DNA from: Flammeovirgaceae bacterium
Lineage (GTDB): Bacteria > Bacteroidota > Bacteroidia > Cytophagales > Cyclobacteriaceae
Assembly (NCBI GenBank): GCA_015180985.1
Contig: CP054185.1
Coordinates: 1,054,001 to 1,118,000 of the forward strand
DNA length: 64,000 nt
Direction: 5' to 3'
The position numbers were made by a program, and so were the translations under genes. Below are positions 25,084 through 34,143 of this stretch, piece by piece (within the stretch, counting starts at the first letter, position 1; each line of letters opens with the position of its first letter). The notes beneath the pieces are model-generated. The model worked only from the letters and a program-made list of their open reading frames with translations, did no database searches and was not told the DNA's origin.

Positions 25084-26457
25084 ATGTACGCCATTGTGGA
25101 TATCGAGACGACCGGGGGCTACGCTGATCATCACCGCATTACCGAAATTGCTATTTACCATCATAACGGCAGCGAAATTACCGATCACTTTTATACGCTG
25201 ATCAATCCGGGACGGAGGGTGCCATATTACATTACCGGCTTAACCGGCATAACCACCAAAATGGTTTCGGAGGCGCCTGCTTTTGAAGAAGTGGCAGAAG
25301 ATATACTCCGGCTGCTGGAGGGAAGAATTTTCGTGGCGCACAATGCACATTTTGATTACTCATTTTTAAAGAAAGAGTTTGAACAGGCCGGCATAACGTG
25401 GCATGCCAGAAAGTTGTGCACGGTAAGGCTGAGCCGCAAAATTATCCCCGGGCTCCGATCGTACGGGCTGGGCAGCCTGGCCGAAAGTTTAGGCGTACGG
25501 ATTGAAAACCGGCACCGGGCCGGTGGCGATGCCGAGGCAACCGCCAGCATATTTTCGCGTTTGCTGCAACGCGATAAGGACGGGTACATCAGCCGCTCGT
25601 TAAAACGCAATTCGGGCGAAACGATTCTTCCGCCTAACCTTCCCAAGGAAGAATTTGACAGGTTGCCTGCTAAACCCGGAGTGTATTATTTTTTGAATGC
25701 CCGCGGACAGGTAGTTTACGTGGGCAAGGCCAACAACATTAAAAAACGAATTGCCGGGCACTTTGCCGGTGAGGCGCGTGAATGGAACCGTTCGAAAGTC
25801 CGGAACGAAATTCACCACATCCGGTACACATTAACAGGCAATGAACTGGTATCACTCATCCTCGAATCGCAGGAGATCCGCAGGCTTTGGCCGAAATACA
25901 ACGTGGCACAGAAATTTAAAGTTGATGAATGGGGTATCTTTTCCTACGATGATCAACTCGGCTACAAGCGCTTTTCGGCAAACCAGGTAGCGCGGGGGGC
26001 AAAACCACTGATAAAGTTTAATACAAAAGGCGATGCCTGGAATTTTTTGTGGGAGAAGGTGCATGGGTTTGAACTGTGCCCTAAACTAAGCGGACTGCAA
26101 GTGAAGAAAGGACTATGCTTCAGTTACCAGACGGGCGAATGTAAAGGCGCCTGTGCAGGATTGGAAAAACCGGCCGTTTACAATAAACGTGTAATGAAAG
26201 CCATCCAAACTTTTATTAATATCGATTTATCAATTGCTATTGTGGGCAAGGGCCGGAATGCTGACGAGAAATCCGTAGTGCTGGTTGAAAAAGGAAAGTT
26301 TTTTGGTTTTGGTTTTATCAGCAAGAATAAAAAAATCGGCAGCCTTCGTACGCTGAAGCGATATGTAAACAATGGAGCAGAAACAACAACTGTACAGAAC
26401 ATCATCAACTCCTACCTTCTTAATCCGCGCGATTCGGAAGTAATCCGCATTAAGTGA
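25084..26457 (+). CDS. DnaQ-like exonuclease fused to GIY-YIG nuclease (UvrC/Cho-like)
   Basis: This 457-residue two-nuclease fusion has an N-terminal DEDDh exonuclease (about 1-160): DIETTGG (Exo I), VAHNAHFDYSFL (Exo II) and HRAGGDAEATA (Exo III, HxxxxD). A UvrC-type GIY-YIG domain follows (about 195-275): KPGVYYFLNARGQVVYVGKANNIKKRI, with the catalytic Tyr/Arg/Glu pattern (ELVSLILESQEI). A C-terminal region contains a Cys cluster (FELCPKL, GLCFSYQTGECKGACAG) like that of the UvrC middle. Such fusions are annotated as DNA polymerase III epsilon or UvrC-like. A role in 3' incision or gap processing in repair is plausible, alongside the uvrA gene in this window. Confidence 0.9.
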   Translation: MYAIVDIETTGGYADHHRITEIAIYHHNGSEITDHFYTLINPGRRVPYYITGLTGITTKMVSEAPAFEEVAEDILRLLEGRIFVAHNAHFDYSFLKKEFEQAGITWHARKLCTVRLSRKIIPGLRSYGLGSLAESLGVRIENRHRAGGDAEATASIFSRLLQRDKDGYISRSLKRNSGETILPPNLPKEEFDRLPAKPGVYYFLNARGQVVYVGKANNIKKRIAGHFAGEAREWNRSKVRNEIHHIRYTLTGNELVSLILESQEIRRLWPKYNVAQKFKVDEWGIFSYDDQLGYKRFSANQVARGAKPLIKFNTKGDAWNFLWEKVHGFELCPKLSGLQVKKGLCFSYQTGECKGACAGLEKPAVYNKRVMKAIQTFINIDLSIAIVGKGRNADEKSVVLVEKGKFFGFGFISKNKKIGSLRTLKRYVNNGAETTTVQNIINSYLLNPRDSEVIRIK

Positions 26458-27136
26458 TGCGCTTTCTTCCTTCAATTCCGGGGTACAGCGATGGAACCGG
26501 GTCGCTTGTAAAAAATTCTTTAGTATCAATATCCATCATCGACAATACGCCCGACCAGCCCGCCCCGGTGTCCATCAACCAGATGCCGCAGGAATGAAGT
26601 GGTTTGCCTGACGTGATGGGGGTATGCCCCAGGTAAACTTCATCGTAAACCGTAAGCGGGGCATCAATTTCTTTGTTATAAAAATCGATAGCGATTCGCG
26701 CAAGGTTCCGATCCCACAGAAAGTCGTTCAGGGTTTGCTCTTCAATTGGTCTTAATGGATTAAAGCCTGCATGTACAAACAGTTTATTTTCAAGGATGAA
26801 GTAAGGTAATGCACGCTCAAAAAAATCTTTGTGGTGTGTATTTACTTTCTCTCTGTACGATTGTAAGGTAGCCAGGCCACCCTGCTCAAGCCACACGTCT
26901 TCCCTGATTCCGTACTGCATCCATTTCAGGGCCAGGTAATCATGGTTGCCCAAAATGTAGTGCAGGTTTTTGACTTTCAGCAGTTCATCAACTGCCGCTT
27001 TTGTTTCGGGCCAGCCATCGCATACATCGCCTAGGCAAATAAGCAGGTCGGTTTCGTAATCAAAACCTGATTGCTCAAAGCATTGCAACAAGGCCTTTCG
27101 GGCACCGTGTATATCACCAATAACAAATCGTTTCAT
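26450..27136 (-). CDS. Calcineurin-like metallophosphoesterase (Ser/Thr phosphatase)
   Basis: This 228-residue protein has the five metal motifs of the bacterial PPP family: GDIHGARKAL, LGDVCDGWPET, LGNHDYL, FVHAGFNP and YLGHTPI. It should dephosphorylate protein or small phospho-substrates in the cytosol using two metal ions. The length is typical for the single-domain form. It converges with the exonuclease fusion (8-bp overlap at 3' ends) and diverges from the SemiSWEET gene. Confidence 0.9.
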   Translation of the reverse strand: MKRFVIGDIHGARKALLQCFEQSGFDYETDLLICLGDVCDGWPETKAAVDELLKVKNLHYILGNHDYLALKWMQYGIREDVWLEQGGLATLQSYREKVNTHHKDFFERALPYFILENKLFVHAGFNPLRPIEEQTLNDFLWDRNLARIAIDFYNKEIDAPLTVYDEVYLGHTPITSGKPLHSCGIWLMDTGAGWSGVLSMMDIDTKEFFTSDPVPSLYPGIEGRKRIT

Positions 27137-27174
27137 CGGCTTTGTAAGGGTAAATTAATAGATTCGCACTTTCT

Positions 27175-27182
27175 TAACTTTT
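27175..27182 (+). promoter_or_regulatory. Near-consensus -7 element of the SemiSWEET gene
   Basis: TAACTTTT (last base differs from TAnnTTTG) ends four bases before the ATG at 27187. Confidence 0.35.
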
Positions 27183-27186
27183 TTTT

Positions 27187-27453
27187 ATGAATTGGATAGA
27201 ACTGGTAGGCTTGCTCGGGGCGTTCTTAAGCAGCATCACCTTTATACCCCAGGTGTATAAAGCCTGGCAAACAAAAAGTGTAGGCGACCTGAGTTTAACC
27301 ATGATGCTGATTGTGTTTACGAGTACCATCGTTTGGCTTATCTATGGTGTAAAACTTTACTTGCTGCCGGTAATAATCTGCAATGCCATCATCTGTGTGC
27401 TGAGCCTCACCCTTATCTACTTCAAATTTGCCTTTAAGAGCAAAGGCGCCTGA
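27187..27453 (+). CDS. SemiSWEET sugar transporter
   Basis: This 88-residue protein has three transmembrane helices, the half-size bacterial relative of SWEET transporters. The PQ-loop is complete (FIPQVYKAWQTKSVGDLSL), followed by helix 2 (MMLIVFTSTIVWLIYGV) and helix 3 (LLPVIICNAIICVLSLTLI). Two protomers form the pore for mono- or disaccharide exchange across the inner membrane. It stands alone as a single gene. Confidence 0.93.
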   Translation: MNWIELVGLLGAFLSSITFIPQVYKAWQTKSVGDLSLTMMLIVFTSTIVWLIYGVKLYLLPVIICNAIICVLSLTLIYFKFAFKSKGA

Positions 27454-27514
27454 CCGGCAATGGTTCAAAGCAACTGCCCATCAACATTTTAGCACTAAAT
27501 CATTAAAATTGCGC

Positions 27515-27522
27515 TACTTTTG
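27515..27522 (+). promoter_or_regulatory. TAnnTTTG -7 element of moxR
   Basis: TACTTTTG is an exact match; the ATG follows after 45 bases, leaving a leader of about 40 nt. Confidence 0.6.
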
Positions 27523-27567
27523 AAATTGGCCTCATAAAGGCCGTGCAGCAAATTAATTGTTGAGTTT

Positions 27568-28554
27568 ATGGAAGCGGTAGAAACCGGAAAGCAGATTGAG
27601 CACAAAGAAAAAATCAGGCAGGTAATTTCCGAAGTGGGCAAAGTGGTGGTGGGCCAGGAGTACATGGTAAACCGGTTGCTGATAGGGTTGTTTACCAACG
27701 GCCACATTTTGCTTGAGGGTGTGCCCGGCCTGGCCAAAACGCTAACCGTAAGCACACTGGCCCGTGTACTGCATCTCGACTTTTCGCGTATACAATTCAC
27801 ACCTGATTTATTGCCCGCTGATTTGGTGGGCACGATGATCTACAATCAGAGGGAGGGGAAGTTTGAGGTAAAGAAAGGGCCGATCTTCGCCAACATTATT
27901 CTGGCCGATGAGATAAACCGGTCGCCCGCCAAAGTTCAGTCGGCCTTGCTGGAGGCCATGCAGGAAAAACAGGTTACCATTGGCGAAACCACGTTTAAGC
28001 TGGACAAGCCATTTTTGGTGCTCGCCACACAAAATCCGGTAGAAAACGAGGGAACTTATCCGTTGCCGGAAGCGCAGATAGACCGGTTTATGATGAAAGT
28101 GTTTGTCGATTATCCCAGCAAGGAACAGGAACTTGAAGTGATGCGCAGGATAGCAAACATGAAGTTTGATTTCTCTGTAAATCCTGTTCTCACAAAAGAA
28201 GATATTTTCAATATCCGGGATGAAGTGAATAAAGTGAAGATTTCTGAATCGCTTGAGCGGTATATTATTGAGTTGGTTTGGGCAACGCGCAAGGCGTTGG
28301 ATTATAAACTAACGGAACAGGCACCCTACATTCAGTTCGGTGCATCACCTCGTGCCAGCATTAACCTGAACCTAGCTGCTAAGGCTGCCGCCTATATGGA
28401 GGGCCGCGATTACGTGTTGCCCGAAGACATAAAAGAGGTAGCGCTGGATGTGATGAACCACCGCATAATTTTAAACTACGAAGCCGAAGCCGATAACGTA
28501 AAAACAGCCGACATCATCAAGGCTATTTTGGGCAAGGTGCCCATCATGAAATAA
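27568..28554 (+). CDS. MoxR family AAA+ ATPase
   Basis: This 328-residue chaperone-like ATPase has Walker A GVPGLAKT, Walker B ILADEINRSPAK, sensor 1 LATQNPVENEGTYPLPEAQIDRF and sensor 2 GASPRAS. MoxR proteins help assemble or activate partner complexes, usually with a von Willebrand A protein and a DUF58 protein encoded next door. Here neither partner follows; the next gene is a TonB-dependent receptor with its own long regulatory region. The partner may be elsewhere in the genome. Confidence 0.95.
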   Translation: MEAVETGKQIEHKEKIRQVISEVGKVVVGQEYMVNRLLIGLFTNGHILLEGVPGLAKTLTVSTLARVLHLDFSRIQFTPDLLPADLVGTMIYNQREGKFEVKKGPIFANIILADEINRSPAKVQSALLEAMQEKQVTIGETTFKLDKPFLVLATQNPVENEGTYPLPEAQIDRFMMKVFVDYPSKEQELEVMRRIANMKFDFSVNPVLTKEDIFNIRDEVNKVKISESLERYIIELVWATRKALDYKLTEQAPYIQFGASPRASINLNLAAKAAAYMEGRDYVLPEDIKEVALDVMNHRIILNYEAEADNVKTADIIKAILGKVPIMK

Positions 28555-28593
28555 TCTGCGGCTTAACATTACCATAAGAATTTTTTAAACTGA

Positions 28594-28610
28594 TTAACAG
28601 CCTTGTAACA
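28594..28610 (+). promoter_or_regulatory. PhoP-box-like direct repeat, distal
   Basis: TTAACA-N5-GTAACA has an 11-bp start-to-start spacing, the geometry of PhoB/PhoP half sites and close to the TTAACA unit of Bacillus PhoP boxes. A further isolated TTAACA is at 28563. Confidence 0.4.
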
Positions 28611-28684
28611 AAACACCTTGAGCCTCTCCCTGCCAGCCTGGCACATACTCCTGTAAATCAACAAATTAAGAAAACAGTGGTCCT

Positions 28685-28701
28685 TTAACAATTTAGTAAC
28701 A
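28685..28701 (+). promoter_or_regulatory. PhoP-box-like direct repeat, proximal
   Basis: A second TTAACA-N5-GTAACA with the same 11-bp spacing lies 83 bp before the receptor ATG. A weak -7-like GACCTTTG follows at 28733. Confidence 0.4.
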
Positions 28702-28768
28702 CTGGCTTGCCGGTGGGGTAATAGTAGGTTCTGACCTTTGCGCCAACGTTCATCAAAGCCAGTGATTT

Positions 28769-31585
28769 ATGACTCAACGGTTTATACTACTACTCGGAGC
28801 ACTTTTTTTTTCATGCCTGCATGCGTTTAGCCAGGGGTCAATCGGGGGCTTAGTGAAAGATGCTCTTACCGGTGAGCCGATAATCGGAGCCAACGTAGTT
28901 ATTCAGGGTACGCAGCAAGGTGCTTCAACTGACCTGGAGGGTAAATTTTTGATTACTAATGTAGCCGCTGGTAAATACGTACTGCAAATTTCGTTTGTAA
29001 CCTACAAAACCCACATTGTTAACGATGTTGTTGTTGATAATGGGAAACGGATTTCCATTGATGTGCAATTATCCGAAGATGTTTCCGAATTAAGCGAGGT
29101 TGTTGTGCGGGGTACTCGTACCATTGATAACGATTTTGCGTTGTTGGCATCTATTCGTGAAAGTAAACTTGTAGTGAGTGGCATTTCTGCAGAAATGATC
29201 ACCCGTTCGCCTGACCGTGATGCGGCTGAAGTTGTTAAGCGGATCCCGGGCGTTACCATCATGGGGGGCCGGTACATTGTTATTCGTGGCGCCAGCGAGC
29301 GATACAACGTTACCATGCTTCATGGCGCTTATGCACCCAGTATGGAAGCCGATCGCAGATCATTTGCTTTTGATGTAATACCCAGCGGACAGATCGATCA
29401 ACTTCTTATTTTCAAGAGTCCTTCACCCGAACTTCCGGGCGACTTTGCCGGTGGCGTTGTAAAGATTACCACCAAAAGTATCCCCGATGAGAATAACATC
29501 ACATTTGGGTACTCCATGGGGTATCGTACAAACTCAACATTCAATGACTTCTACCAAAGCAAGCGTGATCCCATTCAAAATCTGGGCTTTAACGGAGGAA
29601 TTAATGATTTGCCGGCAGGCTTTCCTGCCGACCTTCGCGGCATAACCAGCGAAACCTCGTTGCGCCAGGCGGCCCAGTCGTTAAGCAATAACTGGGTGCC
29701 CGAGCAGGTTACTTCTTTTCTTGACCAAAGCGCATCAATTACCGGTAACTTCCGGTTCAAGGTTAAAAACATTGAGATTGGAAACATCACGGCCATTAAC
29801 TGGAGCAATAACCGAAACCGTTTTGCTGTTCGCAGGCAAGACTTTAATCAGTTTGATGAAATCAACAATACCCCATCGCTCATATACGACTATTCCGATG
29901 ATCAGAACAATCAAAACAGCCGAACAGGCGTACTGTTTAACTGGGCATTTAAGTTTAATGACAACCACACCATCGAGTTTAAAAACCTGTATAACCAGAT
30001 TAACAACTCTCAGTATATTTTCAGGCAGGGACAAAATTTTGAAGGCAATTTCTATGGGCAGTGGGGTGGTTTTCAGGAAGTATTCCGTGGAGTTTATTCA
30101 GGCCAATTACTTGGTAAACATAAACTGTTTAATGGTAAAACAACCATAAACTGGGTGGCCAACCTGGGGCAGTCGTACCGCGATATGCCCGACAACCGCA
30201 GATACAGGCGTGATTTAGACCTGCAATCCGGTACCGAGAGAACATATGTACCGGTAAGCGCAGCCCAGGTTTACTTTCTGGGCAGGTTTTATGGCGATAT
30301 GACTGAGGACAGTTACTCGGGCTCGGTGGGGATCGATCATACACTTGAAATAACCGAAAACTTTTTGCCGGTGTTGTCAGCAGGTATTTTCTATGACAAG
30401 AAAGACAGAACATTTATTGCGCGGAACTTAGGGTATGCACGCGATGCCTTTAATTGGAATTCCAGTTTGGAATACCTGCCCATTGAAGAGCTTTTTGCAT
30501 CTGAAAATATTTACCCCACCACCGGTGATGGTTTAATAATTGATGAACAGACTAATGGCAGCGATTCCTATACGTCAAGCAATGAATTAAAAGCGTATTA
30601 TGCCGGGCTGTCTTTACCCTTCGGAAAAAAGTTCACCCTTTCGGGCGGAGTGCGTGTTGAGGACAATCTTCAGGTTCTTTCTACAGCTACCAAAACAGGA
30701 GACGATATTGCACAACAGGTTCCGGTTAAGCGGGTACTGCCATCGGCAAACCTGTCGTACAATTTTTCTGACAACATGCTGATACGGGCCACTTATGGAC
30801 AGACCTTAAACAGGCCGGAGTTCAGGGAAATTGCTCCGTTTAGCTTCTATGATTTTGAATTTAACTGGGTGTACAGCGGGGAGCCGAATTTGCGCACGGC
30901 CAAAATTCAAAATTATGACCTTCGCTGGGAGTGGTATCCATCAAAGAACGAGATGATAACCTTCGGTGGATTCTATAAAGATTTTACCGATGCTATCGAG
31001 GCTGTTTACGTGCCGGGTGCAGGCTCGCAGGGTGCTAAAGGATTTCGTTATGCCAACGCAACTTCGGCTTATGTTTACGGTGTTGAACTGGATATCCGTA
31101 AGTCATTGGCAGGACTCACATCAAGTAAGTTTGTGGATAACCTTAATATTCTTTTTAACACGGCCCTTTCAAAAAGTTCTGTTGATGTTGGCACACAGCC
31201 GGAACGCCCGCTGATGGGTCAGTCGCCATTCGTTATTAATACCGGTGTGTATTATCAAAATGATGAGTCCGGTTTACAGGTTTCTGTATTATACAATGTG
31301 GTTGGCAGAAGGCTCTTTGCTGTGGGTGGTTATACCGATATGGGTGATGCCCTTTATGAGGACATCTATGAAATGCCCCGCAATGTTGTTGACTTAAGTG
31401 TAACAAAGCGTTTTGGCGAGCGCCTGCAGGGCAAACTTACCATTGCCGATATACTTAATCAGAAATACATTCTGATGCAGGACGGAAACCGTGACGGGAT
31501 ATTTGACAAAAAGCGCGATCAGATTGTTCAGGAAAACCGGTTTGGTTCGTTGTTCACCCTTGGATTTACCTACCGAATCTGGTAA
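28769..31585 (+). CDS. TonB-dependent outer-membrane receptor
   Basis: This 938-residue protein has a signal peptide (TQRFILLLGALFFSCLHAFSQ). A carboxypeptidase-regulatory-like domain follows (GGLVKDALTGEPIIGANV), then a plug domain (SAEMITRSPDRDAAEVVKRIPGVTI split, RYIVIRGASERYNVTML), and a beta-barrel ending in an aromatic residue (SLFTLGFTYRIW). It imports a scarce ligand using energy from TonB-ExbBD. No SusD gene follows; instead a large lipoprotein gene lies 120 bp downstream. Upstream TTAACA repeats suggest starvation control, possibly by phosphate. Confidence 0.95.
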   Translation: MTQRFILLLGALFFSCLHAFSQGSIGGLVKDALTGEPIIGANVVIQGTQQGASTDLEGKFLITNVAAGKYVLQISFVTYKTHIVNDVVVDNGKRISIDVQLSEDVSELSEVVVRGTRTIDNDFALLASIRESKLVVSGISAEMITRSPDRDAAEVVKRIPGVTIMGGRYIVIRGASERYNVTMLHGAYAPSMEADRRSFAFDVIPSGQIDQLLIFKSPSPELPGDFAGGVVKITTKSIPDENNITFGYSMGYRTNSTFNDFYQSKRDPIQNLGFNGGINDLPAGFPADLRGITSETSLRQAAQSLSNNWVPEQVTSFLDQSASITGNFRFKVKNIEIGNITAINWSNNRNRFAVRRQDFNQFDEINNTPSLIYDYSDDQNNQNSRTGVLFNWAFKFNDNHTIEFKNLYNQINNSQYIFRQGQNFEGNFYGQWGGFQEVFRGVYSGQLLGKHKLFNGKTTINWVANLGQSYRDMPDNRRYRRDLDLQSGTERTYVPVSAAQVYFLGRFYGDMTEDSYSGSVGIDHTLEITENFLPVLSAGIFYDKKDRTFIARNLGYARDAFNWNSSLEYLPIEELFASENIYPTTGDGLIIDEQTNGSDSYTSSNELKAYYAGLSLPFGKKFTLSGGVRVEDNLQVLSTATKTGDDIAQQVPVKRVLPSANLSYNFSDNMLIRATYGQTLNRPEFREIAPFSFYDFEFNWVYSGEPNLRTAKIQNYDLRWEWYPSKNEMITFGGFYKDFTDAIEAVYVPGAGSQGAKGFRYANATSAYVYGVELDIRKSLAGLTSSKFVDNLNILFNTALSKSSVDVGTQPERPLMGQSPFVINTGVYYQNDESGLQVSVLYNVVGRRLFAVGGYTDMGDALYEDIYEMPRNVVDLSVTKRFGERLQGKLTIADILNQKYILMQDGNRDGIFDKKRDQIVQENRFGSLFTLGFTYRIW

Positions 31586-31627
31586 GGTTTAGTTAACCTT
31601 AACGAAGCATTGGTAACTTAAAGTTCG

Positions 31628-31658
31628 GCCCCTGTTAATATTCAGTTAACAGGGGCCT
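31628..31658 (+). terminator. Perfect 12-bp hairpin between receptor and lipoprotein genes
   Basis: GGCCCCTGTTAA and TTAACAGGGGCC form a perfect stem around 7 nt, followed only by TGATAGTTTTGG. It is probably a partial terminator or mRNA-stabilising stem that sets the ratio of the two products. Confidence 0.6.
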
Positions 31659-31705
31659 GATAGTTTTGGGGCATCTAATTGAAAATCAATTTAAACCCAT
31701 ATCGA

Positions 31706-33529
31706 ATGAAAAATTTAATGTTTACATGGCGTAGCCTGCTGGCTTCCACGGCTTTGGCTGGTAGTTTGGTTTTTGTGTCGTCTTGCAGCGATGATGAAGC
31801 CGAACCGGCTGCTCCGAGTATTACCCTTGCTTCGCCTTCGTTTACCGGTATTATAGGAGCCGATGCTTCTGTAGTAGCGACCATTGCTGCACCTGGCGGA
31901 TTGGACGAAGTGGTTGTTTTGAAAAACGGTGGTGCTTTTGATACAGAAACCTACGGTGGTGAAAAAAATGCCACTTATACACTTACCTATGCAGTAGAAA
32001 ATCTTGCAGTCGGAACAGTAACTAATTTTACCATTCAGGCGATTGATTTAAAGGGCAAGTCCTCAGTACTGGCAACCTATTCAGTTACAGTGTCAAGCAA
32101 AGAAATTGTAACGGTAAGTGGCATTATTAATGCCAATACAACCTGGATGAGCAATAAAATTTATCAATTGTCCGGTTATGTTCGGGTTGGTGATGATGCC
32201 AAGCGTTCAGGCGGCACAAACATTACCGGAGTTACCCTTACAATTGAACCAGGCACAATTATTCAGGGTTTGCCTAAGAGTGGTTCAACACCTCCGGGAA
32301 CGCTAATCATCCAACGTGGCAACAGGATTATTGCTAACGGAACAGTAGACAATCCGATCGTCTTCACTTCTTCAAAAGCCCCGGGAACCCGTAACCCCGG
32401 AGACTGGGGAGGACTTGTAATTGTCGGCCGTGCAAATAACAACCAAAGTGCTAATGCCGAACTGGAAGGAAATTACGGAGCGTTTCATGGTATAGGCGAT
32501 ACGCCCATCGGCAGCCCCGATACAGATGACTCCGGCTCGCTTAAGTATGTGCGCATTGAATTTGCCGGAACCCCCATTAACCCGAACCAGGAAGTAAACT
32601 CATTAACCCTGGGCAGTGTGGGAAGCACCACAACTATAGAATACGTTCAGGCATCGTACGGATTGGATGACCAGTTTGAGTGGTTTGGCGGAACGGTAAA
32701 CAGTAAATACCTGGTAGCCTACCGAGGACTTGATGATGATTTTGATGTGGACTTTGGCTGGTCTGGGAATGTTCAGTGGGCTATTGGTATTCGCGATAAT
32801 ACGCTGGCCGACCAGTCTGGCTCGAATGGCTTTGAGGTTGACAATGACGGAACCGGCTCTGCGGCAACTCCGTTCACCTCAGGCGTATTTGCTAACGTAA
32901 CTGTTATTGGTCCAAAAAAAACCAGCGATCTCAACATTCAGGATAATTTCCAGAATGCAGCCCACTTGCGCAGAAACAATAAACTTAAAATTTACAACTC
33001 AGTATTTACAGGGTATCCTAACGGAATTTTCATTGATGGCACGGGTACACGCACCAATGCCGATAACGGAGATTTGCAACTTCGCAACGTTTACCTTGCC
33101 GGAGTACAAAACTGGGGTGGTAACGGATACGGATCTGCAAGTACTGCCGAAGAGCAAACTGTAACCGGGTTGCCGTTTACCCCCGATTCCAATAACCCTC
33201 AGTTACCGCGTGGTTTCATCTTTGCTGCAACGGGCAATATAGGAGCAGTAACTGCTCAGACCTGGTTTACTACTGTGTCTTTCGGTAATGTACTTGAAGA
33301 CAAGTGGACTGACCTTGGTATTAACTCAAATCTCTTTGATTTGGGCACGCCAACATTTTTACCAGCCGGTGGCTCCATATTGCTAAATAAAACTAATCTT
33401 TGGGATAACTGCCCGGCAGCCGGAGCGTTCTTCAATAAAACGGTAAATTACATCGGAGCGTTCGGAGCAACCGACTGGACAGCGGGATGGACTAACTTTG
33501 ATCCGCGTAACACTAATTACAATAACTAG
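31706..33529 (+). CDS. Large surface lipoprotein with beta-helix-like repeats
   Basis: This protein has 607 residues from MKNLMFTWRSLL (31706). The lipobox is LVFVSSC, followed by SDDEAEP, acidic residues that resemble the surface lipoprotein export signal of Bacteroidota. After an Ig-like stretch come segments rich in Gly, Asn and Asp (TIEPGTIIQGLP, DWGGLVIVG, FHGIGDTPIGSPDTDDSG, YVQASYGLDDQFEWFGG, DDDFDVDFGW) that suggest a right-handed beta-helix with Ca-like binding turns. I do not recognise a catalytic motif. It most likely serves as the ligand-capturing partner of the upstream TonB receptor. Confidence 0.7.
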   Translation: MKNLMFTWRSLLASTALAGSLVFVSSCSDDEAEPAAPSITLASPSFTGIIGADASVVATIAAPGGLDEVVVLKNGGAFDTETYGGEKNATYTLTYAVENLAVGTVTNFTIQAIDLKGKSSVLATYSVTVSSKEIVTVSGIINANTTWMSNKIYQLSGYVRVGDDAKRSGGTNITGVTLTIEPGTIIQGLPKSGSTPPGTLIIQRGNRIIANGTVDNPIVFTSSKAPGTRNPGDWGGLVIVGRANNNQSANAELEGNYGAFHGIGDTPIGSPDTDDSGSLKYVRIEFAGTPINPNQEVNSLTLGSVGSTTTIEYVQASYGLDDQFEWFGGTVNSKYLVAYRGLDDDFDVDFGWSGNVQWAIGIRDNTLADQSGSNGFEVDNDGTGSAATPFTSGVFANVTVIGPKKTSDLNIQDNFQNAAHLRRNNKLKIYNSVFTGYPNGIFIDGTGTRTNADNGDLQLRNVYLAGVQNWGGNGYGSASTAEEQTVTGLPFTPDSNNPQLPRGFIFAATGNIGAVTAQTWFTTVSFGNVLEDKWTDLGINSNLFDLGTPTFLPAGGSILLNKTNLWDNCPAAGAFFNKTVNYIGAFGATDWTAGWTNFDPRNTNYNN

Positions 33530-33547
33530 TATTGGTTGAACATCAGC

Positions 33548-33578
33548 AAAAGTCGGGGTATCGTACCCCGACTTTTTT
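33548..33578 (+). terminator. Rho-independent terminator after the large lipoprotein
   Basis: The stem AAGTCGGGGTA / TACCCCGACTT is followed by TTTTTG, 19 bp after the stop codon. Confidence 0.92.
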
Positions 33579-33584
33579 GTTTAT

Positions 33585-33592
33585 TAATTTTG
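33585..33592 (+). promoter_or_regulatory. TAnnTTTG -7 element of the small lipoprotein gene
   Basis: TAATTTTG directly follows the terminator and ends five bases before the ATG at 33598, so the gene has its own nearly leaderless promoter. Confidence 0.6.
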
Positions 33593-33597
33593 TATCG

Positions 33598-34143
33598 ATG
33601 AAGGTAATAATCAACAGCCTGACAGTTTTTTTTATTGCGTTTTTTTCCTGCTCGGATAAACAGGATCCTCGAAATTATTTTGATGACCGGCAACGTGATT
33701 CATTGTTGGCTGATATCATCACCTACATTTATGTGCGGCCAACAGGTGCCACGTGGGAAACCCGATTCAATCCCGAATTCAGGAAATTTTATGTAACGAG
33801 TTTACCAAAATTTAAGCTCGAGAAACTTTACCGCGACAAATCGGATATATATTATTTCTTCATCATCCGCCCGGCACGCAGTGCAGAGGGTGTTCTTCGT
33901 GGGGTAGGAGGTAAATTTCGAATAGATGATAGAGGCAACATAACCTCATTCGTTGAAGTGTACAATACACCGGTTGGCCCAATAACTGAATTGCATAAAA
34001 AAGGAACTGAACTTTTTAACCACATGGTGAAACATGGCCATGTTGACGAGTACTTATTAAATGATGAATACCTGGAGTGGCCCAACGCATGGACTTATTA
34101 TGACACCATACGGCACGAGTGGCTTGTTAAGCCCGGAATTTAA
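33598..34143 (+). CDS. Hypothetical lipoprotein
   Basis: This protein has 181 residues from MKVIINSLT (33598). The lipobox is FIAFFSC, then SDKQDPRNYFDD. The rest is soluble, with RQRDSLLADIITYIYVRPTGATW and a C-terminal DEYLEWPNAWTYYDT; no known motif is visible. The upstream in-frame extension to 33532 runs through a terminator and is rejected. The gene is set apart from the receptor pair by that terminator, so it is probably not part of the uptake system. Its 3' end overlaps the convergent gene by four bases. Confidence 0.65.
   Translation: MKVIINSLTVFFIAFFSCSDKQDPRNYFDDRQRDSLLADIITYIYVRPTGATWETRFNPEFRKFYVTSLPKFKLEKLYRDKSDIYYFFIIRPARSAEGVLRGVGGKFRIDDRGNITSFVEVYNTPVGPITELHKKGTELFNHMVKHGHVDEYLLNDEYLEWPNAWTYYDTIRHEWLVKPGI

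Noticed and set aside
29721-30149. Plus-strand frame inside the TonB receptor gene
   Set aside because: A frame-shadow of a complete 938-residue receptor; no independent support.
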